A stretch of DNA of 64,000 nucleotides from Bacillota bacterium (GTDB taxonomy: Bacteria > Bacillota > UBA4882 > UBA8346). Each line of letters opens with the position of its first letter. The first letter of the stretch is position 1. Positions 18,158-25,800 of the stretch are shown in pieces. A model generated the notes under the pieces. It did not search any database. It saw only the letters and a program-made list of their open reading frames with translations, and was not told the origin of the DNA. The position numbers were made by a program, and so were the translations under genes. The DNA is taken from NCBI GenBank assembly GCA_023429995.1, contig JAEZCE010000087.1, positions 1 through 64,000 on the forward strand, read 5' to 3'.

Positions 18158-18486
18158 GTTTCCATTATATCAAAAGGAAAGGGACAAAACCAAAACTTTT
18201 AAAAACCGACATATTTATCTTATATCCGGCATTTTATTACGATGATAAATTAAATTTTACCGTTACATTAAATTGCATCACCAATCCGTTAATTATCGGC
18301 TAATTTCGCCTATTATCGATACAGGAATATCATTTCAAACCGCGAATCTTATAAACTTAAATTGGGCTACGATGAATCAAAGATATACGATGAACAATGG
18401 ATGGTTTATTAAATACAGGGAGACCTTTTCTCTATGGATTCATTTTGGGCCCACAATGAATTAGAATTTAAAAGGAGCGTTTTTTC
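18158..18486. other. intergenic region, no gene seen
   Basis: AT-rich with no credible reading frame or ribosome site other than AAAGGAG before 18487. Partial -10-like words (atatacg) occur, but no promoter with correct spacing stands out. Confidence 0.5.
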
Positions 18487-19125
18487 ATGCTTAACATCGC
18501 CATTGAACAAAACGGAGCCAGTATTCAAGAAAATTATTTTTTACCCCCCCAAGAAATTAAGAAACTCTATGAAGTTGCTCAAAGAGGGGCTGCCGAATCC
18601 GTTAACTCCCTTCGGGATTTTTTAGGAAGCTACAATGATATCCATTTAAATTGCCTATCTTTTCTTCCATTAACCATGATGATTGATCGTATCAAAATGT
18701 TTTATTCCAATCATCTTGGTTATCATATGCGTTTCTCAGGAGAAATCAGCGGGGAAATCTATACTTTTTTTAGGGAATCGGACGCCATCTTTTTTGTCGA
18801 TAAAATCAACGGTCACCGAAAAATCAAAAATCTCAGCGACATTAATCGGGTTGAGATTTCCTTTTTAGCTGAATTGGTCAATATTTTATCCAATGCCTTT
18901 TGGCGGACTTTGACTGAAAAAACTTCCTTGAAATGGTGGTTTACTCCTCCTACCCGTGTTAACGAATTGGATCGGTCATTGGCTTATTCGGCTAAAGTTT
19001 ACGCCATCGATAGCTTATTGATCCACTTTGAATATTTAATCCCCAATTTAGAGATTCGCATTCAAATGGTCATGATGCCTACAGAAAATACCCTCAAAAA
19101 AATATTGGAAAAATTAAATATCTAA
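18487..19125 (+). CDS. CheC-like (CheC/CheX/FliY superfamily) protein
   Basis: This 212-residue protein has the CheC fold pattern: a central SGEISGEIYTFFRESDAIFFVDKI matching GxxxGxxxLxF in CheC, and a helix SFLAELVNILSNAF whose S-x3-E-x2-N fits a CheY-P phosphatase active site. A second E-x2-N occurs at AAESVN, and the C-terminal strand-helix is VMMPTENTLKKILEKL. It is an orphan here with no chemotaxis genes. It may dephosphorylate a response regulator, but the first site is not fully canonical. Confidence 0.7.
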   Translation: MLNIAIEQNGASIQENYFLPPQEIKKLYEVAQRGAAESVNSLRDFLGSYNDIHLNCLSFLPLTMMIDRIKMFYSNHLGYHMRFSGEISGEIYTFFRESDAIFFVDKINGHRKIKNLSDINRVEISFLAELVNILSNAFWRTLTEKTSLKWWFTPPTRVNELDRSLAYSAKVYAIDSLLIHFEYLIPNLEIRIQMVMMPTENTLKKILEKLNI

Positions 19126-19221
19126 TTTACCTTTTTCTTTTCAAAACAACATTTGGGACCCCTGTATTTTCTAATTCCGATGATGGAATAATAAAAAAAA
19201 CATCTGAGGAAGTGGAGCCCA

Positions 19222-19689
19222 TTGAAAAAAATTCATTTGCGACTCATGATCGTTCTTCTGGTTATTGGAACGACTGCCGGAATCTTTTCATTATGGCGGG
19301 ATGCATCAGCCGCACCGAAGGCTATAAGTTATCGTGGCGGAAGCGATTTGCTGGCCAGGATTATTCAAGCCGAAGCAGGCGCCGAACCTTATCTCGGACA
19401 AGTCGCTGTCGGAGCTGTAATCTTGAATCGCATTCAAAATGCCAGATTCCCAAAAACAATAGCCGGAGTTGTTTACCAACCTCATGCTTTTGAATCCGTA
19501 AGCAATGGCCAATTTAATAAACCGCCTACTAATTCCGCCCGCAAAGCAGCCCGTGCGGCATTGGGGGGATGGGATCCGTCCGGGGGAGCGCTCTTTTTCT
19601 ATAACCCTTCAAAAGTATTGTCCCCTACGTCTTATGTTTGGACGCGTCGTACCATCCAAAAGATAGGGCGACATCTTTTTGCCAAATAA
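19222..19689 (+). CDS. SleB-like cell wall hydrolase (spore cortex-lytic type)
   Basis: A 155-residue exported protein with a signal segment (LRLMIVLLVIGTTAGIFSLW) and a Hydrolase_2 domain. IIQAEAGAEPYLGQVAVGAVILNRI contains the conserved catalytic-type glutamate, followed by FPKTIAGVVYQPHAFE and a C-terminal GALFFYNPSK. SleB/CwlJ enzymes open cortex peptidoglycan at germination, so this points to a spore former. Start is TTG at 19222 after GTGGAG. It lacks the peptidoglycan-binding repeats of full SleB. Confidence 0.88.
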   Translation: MKKIHLRLMIVLLVIGTTAGIFSLWRDASAAPKAISYRGGSDLLARIIQAEAGAEPYLGQVAVGAVILNRIQNARFPKTIAGVVYQPHAFESVSNGQFNKPPTNSARKAARAALGGWDPSGGALFFYNPSKVLSPTSYVWTRRTIQKIGRHLFAK

Positions 19690-19787
19690 ACTCCCGGTTC
19701 AGATTGTAATGAGAAAATTTTGCAGGAAATCCATACTCCTTCTAGAAGTAAAGTATCTTAATGTTAATCTCTGGGAGGAGGATCAAA

Positions 19788-20231
19788 GTGACTTTAAAAG
19801 AAAAGTTGCAAGAAGATTTAAAAACTGCCATGAAAAACAAGGATACCGTTAGACTCTCGGTTATCCGGTTGGCCAAAGCGGCAGTCATGAATCTGGAAAT
19901 AGCGCGTGGTCATCAATTAAGCGATGAAGAAGTCATCGAGGTATTAGCCAAAGAATTGAAGCAGAGAAATGATTCCCTGGTGGAGTTTGAAAAGGCAGGC
20001 CGTAAGGATCTTGTAGAAAATCTTCAGAAAGAAATCCTAATCGTTCAAGAATATTTACCCGCTCCATTATCTGAAACCGAAGTGCGAAAACTTATTGAGG
20101 AAGTTATTGCCGAGGTTGGCGCTTCCAGTAAAAAAGACCTGAATAAAGTCATGCCTGTATTAATGCCAAAAGTTAAAGGAAGAACCGACGGTAAATTAGT
20201 CAATCAAATCGTAAATTCGTTGCTTCAATAA
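19788..20231 (+). CDS. yqeY: GatB/YqeY domain protein
   Basis: A 147-residue protein (LKEKLQEDLKTAMKNKDTVRLSVIRLAKAAV, then VQEYLPAPLSE and MPVLMPKVKGRTDGKLVNQIV) of the YqeY family, related to the tail domain of the GatB amidotransferase subunit. In other bacteria it lies near rpsU and dnaG. Start GTG at 19788 follows GGGAGGAGG by 6 bases; the longer reading from 19761 includes the ribosome site. It may bind tRNA. Confidence 0.92.
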   Translation: MTLKEKLQEDLKTAMKNKDTVRLSVIRLAKAAVMNLEIARGHQLSDEEVIEVLAKELKQRNDSLVEFEKAGRKDLVENLQKEILIVQEYLPAPLSETEVRKLIEEVIAEVGASSKKDLNKVMPVLMPKVKGRTDGKLVNQIVNSLLQ

Positions 20232-20265
20232 TTGCAATGCAATTGAATAAAATAGGTCTGTAAAG

Positions 20266-20292
20266 AAAAAAAGCCCCTTAAAGGGGCTTTTG
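20266..20292. terminator. bidirectional terminator between yqeY and ferredoxin genes
   Basis: AAAGCCCC and GGGGCTTTT form a symmetric stem around TTAA, with A-rich and T-rich flanks. It can serve both converging genes. Confidence 0.9.
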
Positions 20293-20304
20293 GGGTCTTA
20301 GGTC

Positions 20305-20475
20305 TTAGCCTTGAGTTGGTGCTCCAACAGGGCAAACATCGGCGCAAGAACCACATTCGGTACATTTGCTAGGGTCTATAACATACTTATCCGAACCTTC
20401 GCTGATAGCTTCAACCGGGCACTCAGATTGGCAAGCGCCGCAACTGATGCAATCATCACTAATTTTATAACTCAT
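20305..20475 (-). CDS. 2x[4Fe-4S] ferredoxin
   Basis: A 56-residue clostridial-type ferredoxin with two C-x2-C-x2-C-x3-CP motifs (CISCGACQSECP and CTECGSCADVCP). It is a low-potential electron carrier typical of anaerobes. AGGAGGGG lies 5 bases before the ATG at 20475. It converges on yqeY and shares the terminator at 20266-20292. Confidence 0.97.
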   Translation of the reverse strand: MSYKISDDCISCGACQSECPVEAISEGSDKYVIDPSKCTECGSCADVCPVGAPTQG

Positions 20476-20661
20476 TGAAACCCCTCCTAGTCTTAATTTA
20501 GATACTCATCATACCTAAATATATGATTGATGAACACGATTATGAATTTCGACCAGAGAGCAAAAAATCCTTTTTTATCACCCATTTTTTTTGTGCTTTT
20601 CATCAATTATTCATCTATCTTGGAAGGAAAATAATACTCAACATTTTCCTTTACTGCACTC

Positions 20662-20690
20662 TTGATTTTTCAAACTACTTAGAGTATAAT
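20662..20690 (+). promoter_or_regulatory. promoter of tRNA-Gly
   Basis: TTGATT (20662-20667), a 17-bp spacer and TATAAT (20685-20690); the tRNA begins 13 bases later. Confidence 0.85.
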
Positions 20691-20702
20691 ATTTTGTACA
20701 AT

Positions 20703-20777
20703 GCGGGTGTGGCTCAGTGGTAGAGCATCGGCTTCCCAAGCCGAGGACCGCGGGTTCGAATCCCGTCGCCCGCTCCA
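20703..20777 (+). tRNA. tRNA-Gly (CCC anticodon)
   Basis: A complete cloverleaf: acceptor GCGGGTG/CGCCCGC (with one G-T type pair), D-arm GCTC..GAGC, anticodon stem TCGGC/GCCGA with loop TTCCCAA, and T-arm GCGGG TTCGAAT CCCGT. The CCA end is encoded. Confidence 0.97.
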
Positions 20778-20833
20778 AATGTTATCAACTTCTGGGCTAT
20801 CCTGGAAGTTTTTTCATGATTTCATCGATTTCG

Positions 20834-20862
20834 TTGATTTCACAAGTGAGACATGGTACAAT
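20834..20862 (+). promoter_or_regulatory. promoter of tRNA-Thr
   Basis: TTGATT (20834-20839), a 17-bp spacer and TACAAT (20857-20862), 14 bases before the tRNA. Confidence 0.8.
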
Positions 20863-20876
20863 ATTATATATTTCAT

Positions 20877-20951
20877 GCTGGTGTAGCTCAATGGCAGAGC
20901 AGCGGTATCGTAAACCGCAGGTTGAAGGTTCGACTCCTTTCACCAGCTCCA
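20877..20951 (+). tRNA. tRNA-Thr (CGT anticodon), likely prophage attachment gene
   Basis: A complete cloverleaf: acceptor GCTGGTG/CACCAGC, anticodon stem GCGGT/ACCGC with loop ATCGTAA (anticodon CGT), T-arm GAAGG TTCGACT CCTTT, encoded CCA. Phage DNA follows directly, so its 3' end is the probable attB core for the integrase at 62689. Confidence 0.97.
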
Positions 20952-20977
20952 AACTTTCACCTATTTTAAAAAGCTAG

Positions 20978-21000
20978 TTTTGCCACAAAAACGCCACAAA
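20978..21000. other. integrase arm-type site near attL
   Basis: TTTTGCCACAAAA followed by cGCCACAAA: two direct GCCACAAA copies 11 bp apart. The same pair with two mismatches lies after the integrase gene at 63928-63951. The mismatches argue for arm-type binding sites rather than the crossover core. Confidence 0.65.
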
Positions 21001-21270
21001 CTTTCAAAACTCCCGTCAATACTCATTTATTTAAAAAATCGGATGGCTAAGATCCCTTTTCTCATAAGCGCCTTTAAAATAATGGCATCTCCATTGGTTT
21101 TTTCCTGTACCTCTTCAATAAAGCTCCCATTTATTCTAAAAATACAATCTTCTTATCTTTATTCTACACTTACCAAACCAGTTCTCATTTTATGCGAGAA
21201 TCTTACTTGCAGGACATTCTGTAAAGACATAGAAAAATATTTACATTAAAAGAATAAGGAGGAAGTTAAT

Positions 21271-21735
21271 GTGAAGAAATTGCTATTATCCATTCTGCTG
21301 ATTTTAATTATCTTCCCACATAATTCTATTTTCGCCGAAGTAGAAAAAGTACCTATTACGGTACTCAATTTGAGCACTAATTTAATAGGGGATAAGGTCA
21401 TCGATAGATATATGGGAATGCTAAAAAGATGTGACGACATTACATTAATTGAACCATCGCAAAAGGTTTTACCCATAATGTTCGTAGTAATATCAACAAC
21501 CGACAGCACACTTAATGATATAACCCTTAATTCCGCTATTTCGTATTCGATAACCTGGATGTGTTACCTTAATGCCTATCAACCAGCTCCCTATTGTTTG
21601 AATAATGGTTGCGATAGTGGACTATGCACAGATTCTTCAATTGATCAAACAGCAGAGCGGATGATGGTGAGAACAGATGAAGCAATCAAGGAATTTTATA
21701 GCATGAGAAAAACCAGCGCATTAATTCAACAATAA
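21271..21735 (+). CDS. exported protein of unknown function, possible lysogenic-conversion gene
   Basis: A 154-residue protein with a clear signal peptide (KKLLLSILLILIIFPHNSIFA) and a mature part with four cysteines (MCYLNAYQPAPYCLNNGCDSGLC). Start GTG at 21271 follows GGAGG by 8 bases. It is read rightward, opposite to all neighbouring phage genes, and sits next to attL, the usual place of morons expressed in the lysogen. It shares a bidirectional terminator with the par operon. No family recognised. Confidence 0.75.
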   Translation: MKKLLLSILLILIIFPHNSIFAEVEKVPITVLNLSTNLIGDKVIDRYMGMLKRCDDITLIEPSQKVLPIMFVVISTTDSTLNDITLNSAISYSITWMCYLNAYQPAPYCLNNGCDSGLCTDSSIDQTAERMMVRTDEAIKEFYSMRKTSALIQQ

Positions 21736-21758
21736 CGAAAGTACTCTGAAACTTAATA

Positions 21759-21787
21759 AAACCCCCGACTTAATTGTCGGAGGTTTC
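21759..21787. terminator. bidirectional terminator between exported protein and par operon
   Basis: AAACC(c)CCGAC pairs with GTCGG(a)GGTTT around TTAATT, with T-rich sequence on the leftward side (TTTTATT). Confidence 0.85.
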
Positions 21788-21789
21788 AC

Positions 21790-22122
21790 TTATAACCCAT
21801 ACCTACTTTTTAATAACCCTTTATTTACCGCCTTGACTTCCGGCTTTTCCTCGACCTCCCGAACCGCCCCCTCAATTTCCTCAATCTCGATTAATGCTGC
21901 TTCTTCCATGGGGGCGGTTGATGCCGCCACTTTCAACCCTGCAAGTTGTTGCCGGATAGCCGCCAACTCCCCCAATATCCTGTCTTGGTTCTGGCAATCT
22001 CCTTCAATTAACCTTCGGATCGCCTCGGAATAATCCTTCCCTTCGTTGGTCAAATCCAGGAACCATTGATGCACTTTGGGGTGTTTCTCGTCATCATATT
22101 TAAAACTTTTATGTACAATCAT
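21790..22122 (-). CDS. ParR-like partition adaptor
   Basis: A 110-residue protein. Residues 1-45 (HKSFKYDDEKHPKVHQWFLDL, then DYSEAIRRLIEG) resemble the ribbon-helix-helix centromere-binding domain of ParR/StbB, followed by an Ala/Glu-rich coiled tail that could contact the actin filament. It starts one base after the ParM stop, the normal parMR order. Family placement is inferred from pattern and context. Confidence 0.65.
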   Translation of the reverse strand: MIVHKSFKYDDEKHPKVHQWFLDLTNEGKDYSEAIRRLIEGDCQNQDRILGELAAIRQQLAGLKVAASTAPMEEAALIEIEEIEGAVREVEEKPEVKAVNKGLLKSRYGL

Positions 22123-22123
22123 G

Positions 22124-23122
22124 TCAATCCTGGCTCAAGCGATAAATAATATCCGCGCCAAGACAATTAAGAAGTTGACCGGCCGGCGGAGTAACCAACT
22201 CCATAAAGCTGTAACGATTGTTTAGAAAAGGTCTCAGTGCAACCGGGCCACCGCCACACAAAATCATAAACCGGTAGCGCCGCAGCTTGAGCAATGAATT
22301 TAATTGATTGTAGATCTTTCTCTCAAGCTCACTGTATTGCTTCAGCAACTCCGGGAAATAATCCACTTTAGTACTGCCGCTATACATCGGCGTGCGTCCC
22401 TCAAAAATAATATGCCGGATTAATTGCGCCTGGCTTATTTCCACCTGATTTTGCATCAGCCAGGCTTGGACCGCTCCATATGCAGCATACATTCCCAAAT
22501 CTAAACTTCCCGAACCTTCATCATAGGGTTCAGCACCCGGGTTCATTGATATGTAATTGGTAGTCTGATCACCAATATCCACGACTAAGGTATTGGAATT
22601 TAAAATATCTTCCCGGATCGCTTGGAGTTTTAAATCGTACACAACGCCATAATAAGCGCACTCGCCCTCCGGAAGTACATGGCATGCCTTAATCTTAAAT
22701 ATGGACTCCTTGCCAGCCATATCACCGGCTTTATGTAGAATTCTGTGAGTTCCAATAAACCGGGATTCAATTTGCTCTTTCTGAGTTGAAAAGTCACGGG
22801 CTGGAACATTACAAAGTAAAATAACATCCTCGTTACCGGCATGGAGAGAACAAGCGGTCAAAGTTTGAATAATATTTTGTTGATTGGTCTTGTCTTGGTT
22901 GCGGTCCTGGATCGCGGCATCCTTTTTCTGCCGGACCGCGAGATCCCCGATCAACCATTCTTGACTGTTGTTTTCAATCCAGATATCATCCGGAAGCCCG
23001 TTAACGGTGAGATTAAACTTCCCCTCGATCCTTGCCATTGCCGATTGAAACACCCGGCTTTTCCCATTGCAAAAAGATTTATTAAACGCTCTACCATTAT
23101 CAACACTAACGATTTTTGCCAT
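22124..23122 (-). CDS. parM: ParM/StbA-like actin homologue
   Basis: A 332-residue bacterial actin of the ParM/Alp7 type that should polymerise with ATP to move DNA. Phosphate 1 loop VSVDNGRAFNKSF, phosphate 2 LVVDIGDQTTNYI, adenosine motif ILCGGGPVALRPFL. The ATG at 23122 follows AAGGAG by 11 bases; a longer reading from 23161 includes the ribosome site. It is flanked by the ParR-like gene downstream and an 80-residue gene upstream, all leftward from a promoter at 23556-23528. In plasmids this system segregates low-copy replicons; a phage could use it for stable plasmid-like lysogeny or for intracellular transport. Confidence 0.88.
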   Translation of the reverse strand: MAKIVSVDNGRAFNKSFCNGKSRVFQSAMARIEGKFNLTVNGLPDDIWIENNSQEWLIGDLAVRQKKDAAIQDRNQDKTNQQNIIQTLTACSLHAGNEDVILLCNVPARDFSTQKEQIESRFIGTHRILHKAGDMAGKESIFKIKACHVLPEGECAYYGVVYDLKLQAIREDILNSNTLVVDIGDQTTNYISMNPGAEPYDEGSGSLDLGMYAAYGAVQAWLMQNQVEISQAQLIRHIIFEGRTPMYSGSTKVDYFPELLKQYSELERKIYNQLNSLLKLRRYRFMILCGGGPVALRPFLNNRYSFMELVTPPAGQLLNCLGADIIYRLSQD

Positions 23123-23164
23123 TATAAAACACTCTCCTTCAATTTTAGCCGTTGCCAACACTAC

Positions 23165-23407
23165 TTATCCTTTTTCAATTCTTATAATCTCATAGCAACA
23201 CGCTTTTGGGTCGTAGATTTTCTTAAACCCCAATGTTTTCAACCAACTATCCAATCCATCCATCATGCAGCCATATGCAACGTCAGAAATGGCATAGTCA
23301 AAAGATTGTTTGGATTGTTTCAAATATTCCTGCATGTGTTTCCCACAAATGTCCAACCCTTTAATGATCGATGGATCGTGGATGATAAATTCAATTTTTG
23401 TTGACAT
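23165..23407 (-). CDS. first gene of the par operon, unknown (80 aa)
   Basis: An 80-residue protein (MSTKIEFIIHDPSIIKGLDI, then YGCMMDGLDSWLKTLGFKKI and CCYEIIRIEKG) with no recognised family. GGAAGGAGG precedes the ATG by 8 bases. It is co-transcribed ahead of parM and may be an accessory factor of filament transport. Confidence 0.7.
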   Translation of the reverse strand: MSTKIEFIIHDPSIIKGLDICGKHMQEYLKQSKQSFDYAISDVAYGCMMDGLDSWLKTLGFKKIYDPKACCYEIIRIEKG

Positions 23408-23527
23408 TTTTTTCGCCTCCTTCCTGCGGTATTACTTTTACTACCAAAAGGGGATAAAAAGATCCTGAGGTTCTCCCGTTATAACAACCACAATGATGTA
23501 CCGAGACCACTTATCAACGGTAATATT

Positions 23528-23579
23528 ATTATACCAATACCATTTATAAAAATCAATACTATTTACAAATGATACTGAT
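23528..23579 (-). promoter_or_regulatory. par operon promoter with repressor-type operators
   Basis: On the minus strand, TTGATT (23556-23551), a 17-bp spacer and TATAAT (23533-23528). Two copies of AAATRGTATTGRT overlap it: AAATAGTATTGAT (23564-23552), forming half of a 28-bp imperfect dyad 23552-23579, and AAATGGTATTGGT (23545-23533) in the spacer. The same motif stands at the CI promoter (62064-62076), so the phage repressor or Cro probably controls this operon. The leader is about 115 nt and may contain parC. Confidence 0.75.
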
Positions 23580-23615
23580 ATTAATTTAATATGTTGGTAT
23601 TATTAATCGAAATAA

Positions 23616-23648
23616 TAAAAAACCCGCCACCATTTCGGCAGCGGGGTA
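23616..23648 (-). terminator. terminator of the late operon
   Basis: ACCCGCC(acc) pairs with GG(ca)GCGGGGT around ATTTC, with T6 on the minus strand. It ends the lysis cassette before the par promoter. Confidence 0.85.
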
Positions 23649-23663
23649 ACTACGACACTATAT

Positions 23664-24281
23664 TTAAAAATTAACCCTATACCTTCCCAAAACCCTGTAT
23701 TCCCCCCGCCATCCATGCAACACCTCATAACTTCCGGACAAGCTGACATAAAAATTCCCAAAGACCGGCCGCCCATATTCCCACCCTATAATGATATCGC
23801 TATCCCTAAAGTTAGTCTGTCCTCCGGCATATACATCCAGCCAAGACCGGTTTGGAATATTCACCGCCACAGTTACGGAATCTTGAAAATTAGTCTGTAT
23901 ATCCAACCACTCCCGGCCAACTATGACTGTGGTCTCCCCGGTGACCTTGTGGGTACCATTCCCGATCTGCCGTCCGGACTTGTCCAAGTAGGCTGTTTTG
24001 ATTTCTCCGGATGCCGGCGCCTGAAATTTATCCCCGATATTTAATGATAAAAGCGGCCTTGGCTCCGGGGTATCCCCGGGAATAGGAACCGGTGTTGGCA
24101 CAGGTACCCGGCTGGTTATTTGGGTCTCGTGTCTTTCAACGACTATCACATCAGCCTGTTTTTCGTCGACCTTCGTCGGGTTTTCAATGACTTTTGTCGG
24201 GCCAGGCCGGGGCATGAACTTTACAAACAAAAAAGCCGTAACCACTACACCGATTACGACTCCTAATAATATTTTTTTCAT
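23664..24281 (-). CDS. membrane-anchored beta-rich protein at the end of the lysis cassette
   Basis: This 205-residue protein has an N-terminal membrane segment (ILLGVVIGVVVTAFLFVKFM). A charged coil and a Pro-rich linker (PVPTPVPIPGDTPEPRP) follow. The C-terminal half has alternating strands rich in Gly/Tyr/Trp (GWEYGRPVFGNFYVSLSGSYEVL), outer-membrane-barrel-like in texture. It follows the holin-like gene by 8 bases. It could act late in lysis, but no spanin signature or named family was recognised. Confidence 0.6.
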   Translation of the reverse strand: MKKILLGVVIGVVVTAFLFVKFMPRPGPTKVIENPTKVDEKQADVIVVERHETQITSRVPVPTPVPIPGDTPEPRPLLSLNIGDKFQAPASGEIKTAYLDKSGRQIGNGTHKVTGETTVIVGREWLDIQTNFQDSVTVAVNIPNRSWLDVYAGGQTNFRDSDIIIGWEYGRPVFGNFYVSLSGSYEVLHGWRGEYRVLGRYRVNF

Positions 24282-24289
24282 CGTCCTAA

Positions 24290-24460
24290 CTACTCCTTTT
24301 TGCCACCAGGCGCAAATTTTTGTATAGCATTAATGCCAATGTACACACTAGCCACTATCACCCAATCGGATGAGTCTAGTTTCCCCGCTAACAGACACCC
24401 AGTTGCTAAACCCAGTACCAAAAACTTCCGGCCACCCAAAGAATCCAAAAACTTTCTCAT
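24290..24460 (-). CDS. small holin-like membrane protein
   Basis: A 56-residue protein with two hydrophobic segments (RKFLVLGLATGCLLAG and DWVIVASVYIGINAIQKF) and a Lys-rich end, the layout of a class II holin. The ATG at 24460 follows GGGAGG by 7 bases. It lies directly after the endolysin gene, so it likely forms the inner membrane hole that releases it. Confidence 0.65.
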   Translation of the reverse strand: MRKFLDSLGGRKFLVLGLATGCLLAGKLDSSDWVIVASVYIGINAIQKFAPGGKKE

Positions 24461-24480
24461 CAAATTTCCTCCCTTCTTAG

Positions 24481-24987
24481 TTACCAACAAACCCCCGGAG
24501 CCCAATTGACCGGATCAGGGTTGCCATGCAACAAATACACATGGTCCCGGTGTAAAAAGGTATTATTATACTCCTTAAACCCTAATCGTGGAGCAGGCAG
24601 GTTCAGGCGTTTTGAGGCTATTTTGTTAGCCTCAATTAGATCCTCAATCTTATATTGTTTAGTTAATCCCATATCCATGGCATCTCCGGTACAATGGGGA
24701 GGGTGTTTTTTTGCAGCCTTGTATCCCAGTTTAATTAAATGCTCTTGGTATGCCATGGTCCTATAAAGCGCATTAACCGGGATGGCTGATTTAAGGATTC
24801 TACGGACTTCTTCGAATTGCTCAATATTGGTTTCCGTGACGACGACGGATTTAGTCAGGGGGTCCTCCGCTTCGCGTCGAGTGATGTGTTGCGAAACGTA
24901 TTCAACGTAAACCCCCCCGATTTGCTCAATGAAAAACGGCATCTCCTGGCGGGCGCCGTTTTCTTTTATAAGTGTAAAAGTATTCAA
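24481..24987 (-). CDS. endolysin, M15-type peptidoglycan peptidase
   Basis: A 168-residue protein. The C-terminal half has the zinc peptidase pattern of VanY/M15_3 (YRTMAYQEHL, PPHCTGDAMDMG and FLHRDHVYLLHG supplying His/Asp ligands). It would cut cross-links in peptidoglycan at the end of infection. Flanked by holin-like genes on both sides. The N-terminal about 60 residues show no known wall-binding domain. Confidence 0.8.
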   Translation of the reverse strand: MNTFTLIKENGARQEMPFFIEQIGGVYVEYVSQHITRREAEDPLTKSVVVTETNIEQFEEVRRILKSAIPVNALYRTMAYQEHLIKLGYKAAKKHPPHCTGDAMDMGLTKQYKIEDLIEANKIASKRLNLPAPRLGFKEYNNTFLHRDHVYLLHGNPDPVNWAPGVCW

Positions 24988-25000
24988 TTATAATCCCCTT

Positions 25001-25285
25001 TCAATGCTCGATTACATACTTCTCCAGTCTTTCCCTCATTTCCGTAACCCGGCCATTCGCCCCGAGTTGCTTAAGACCGTCCAGTATGACGAATTGGCCT
25101 TCGATAAGCAAGATGTTTTCCTGTTTGCGGTGTTCTCCACTGCGTTTCATGTCATCAAGCGTACGGACTAATTTATAAGCCCCCACTAACACCCCACCCG
25201 CGCCACCCAATAATGCAATAAAACTTAAGACCGCTGCTACATTCTGCACACTTCCCCACTCCTCTTTGAATGTGATTATAGCCAA
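25001..25285 (-). CDS. membrane protein with cytoplasmic helix, second holin/antiholin candidate
   Basis: A 94-residue protein with one membrane segment (VAAVLSFIALLGGAGGVLVGAYKL) and a long charged helix. It is just upstream of the endolysin gene. Lysis cassettes often carry a holin-antiholin pair; this and the gene at 24290 may be that pair. Assignment by context only. Confidence 0.6.
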   Translation of the reverse strand: MAIITFKEEWGSVQNVAAVLSFIALLGGAGGVLVGAYKLVRTLDDMKRSGEHRKQENILLIEGQFVILDGLKQLGANGRVTEMRERLEKYVIEH

Positions 25286-25286
25286 T

Positions 25287-25316
25287 AAAATAACCGCCCC
25301 AGAGAGACGGTTTTTT
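25287..25316. terminator. hairpin terminator between tail-fibre and lysis genes
   Basis: AACCG and CGGTT pair around an 11-base loop. T6 follows on the plus strand and a weaker ATTTTA on the minus strand, where it may partly separate tail and lysis expression. Confidence 0.55.
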
Positions 25317-25440
25317 ATTCGGGTTCAACATAAGCGCAGTTCGGGCATTTCCATGACCCATCCTCCTGCTCTTCCAGCCTTGCCCCACAAATAGCACACC
25401 TTCTAACCTTAGTTAACGCTTGATATAAAATAGTAGGCAT
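25315..25440 (-). CDS. zinc-ribbon microprotein (about 41 aa)
   Basis: A very small gene with one zinc ribbon (CAICGARLEEQEDGSWKCPNC, C-x2-C...C-x2-C). GGGAGGAG precedes two ATGs at 25443 and 25440. It sits between the tail fibre chaperone-like gene and the lysis genes. Role unknown. Confidence 0.7.
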   Translation of the reverse strand: MPTILYQALTKVRRCAICGARLEEQEDGSWKCPNCAYVEPE

Positions 25441-25454
25441 CATAATCTCCTCCC

Positions 25455-25784
25455 TTAACTATTAATTTCTGCCAAATCGGCTTCATATTGCGCTTTGACA
25501 GTTACTATCTCGGTTTGAATATCTTCCGCCACCGTAGTATAGCCGAGTGCTGTCGCTTTACTATAGCATTTGGATAGATGATCCATGTATGCCAGATATG
25601 CCGCATTTAATTGAGCAAGCTTTTCTTGTTTAACTGCTGTGGTATATCCAGGAAAAGCAGCTGATACCATTTCCTCCGTTATGTCCGATATATCCATCAC
25701 GCTAAATAAGACTTCGCCATCTTGGGCTGTATAATCTTTTGCCACTGCTCGAATGCTTAAACCATTATTACTGACAGCAAACAT
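25455..25784 (-). CDS. small protein downstream of the tail fibre, possible assembly factor
   Basis: A 109-residue acidic protein (SIRAVAKDYTAQDGEVLFS, then a helical YLAYMDHLSKCYSKATALGY). Small genes directly after tail fibre genes often encode fibre assembly chaperones, and the GEVLF beginning is common in such proteins. No catalytic motif. Confidence 0.55.
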   Translation of the reverse strand: MFAVSNNGLSIRAVAKDYTAQDGEVLFSVMDISDITEEMVSAAFPGYTTAVKQEKLAQLNAAYLAYMDHLSKCYSKATALGYTTVAEDIQTEIVTVKAQYEADLAEINS

Positions 25785-25800
25785 TTATTTTCTCATCTCC

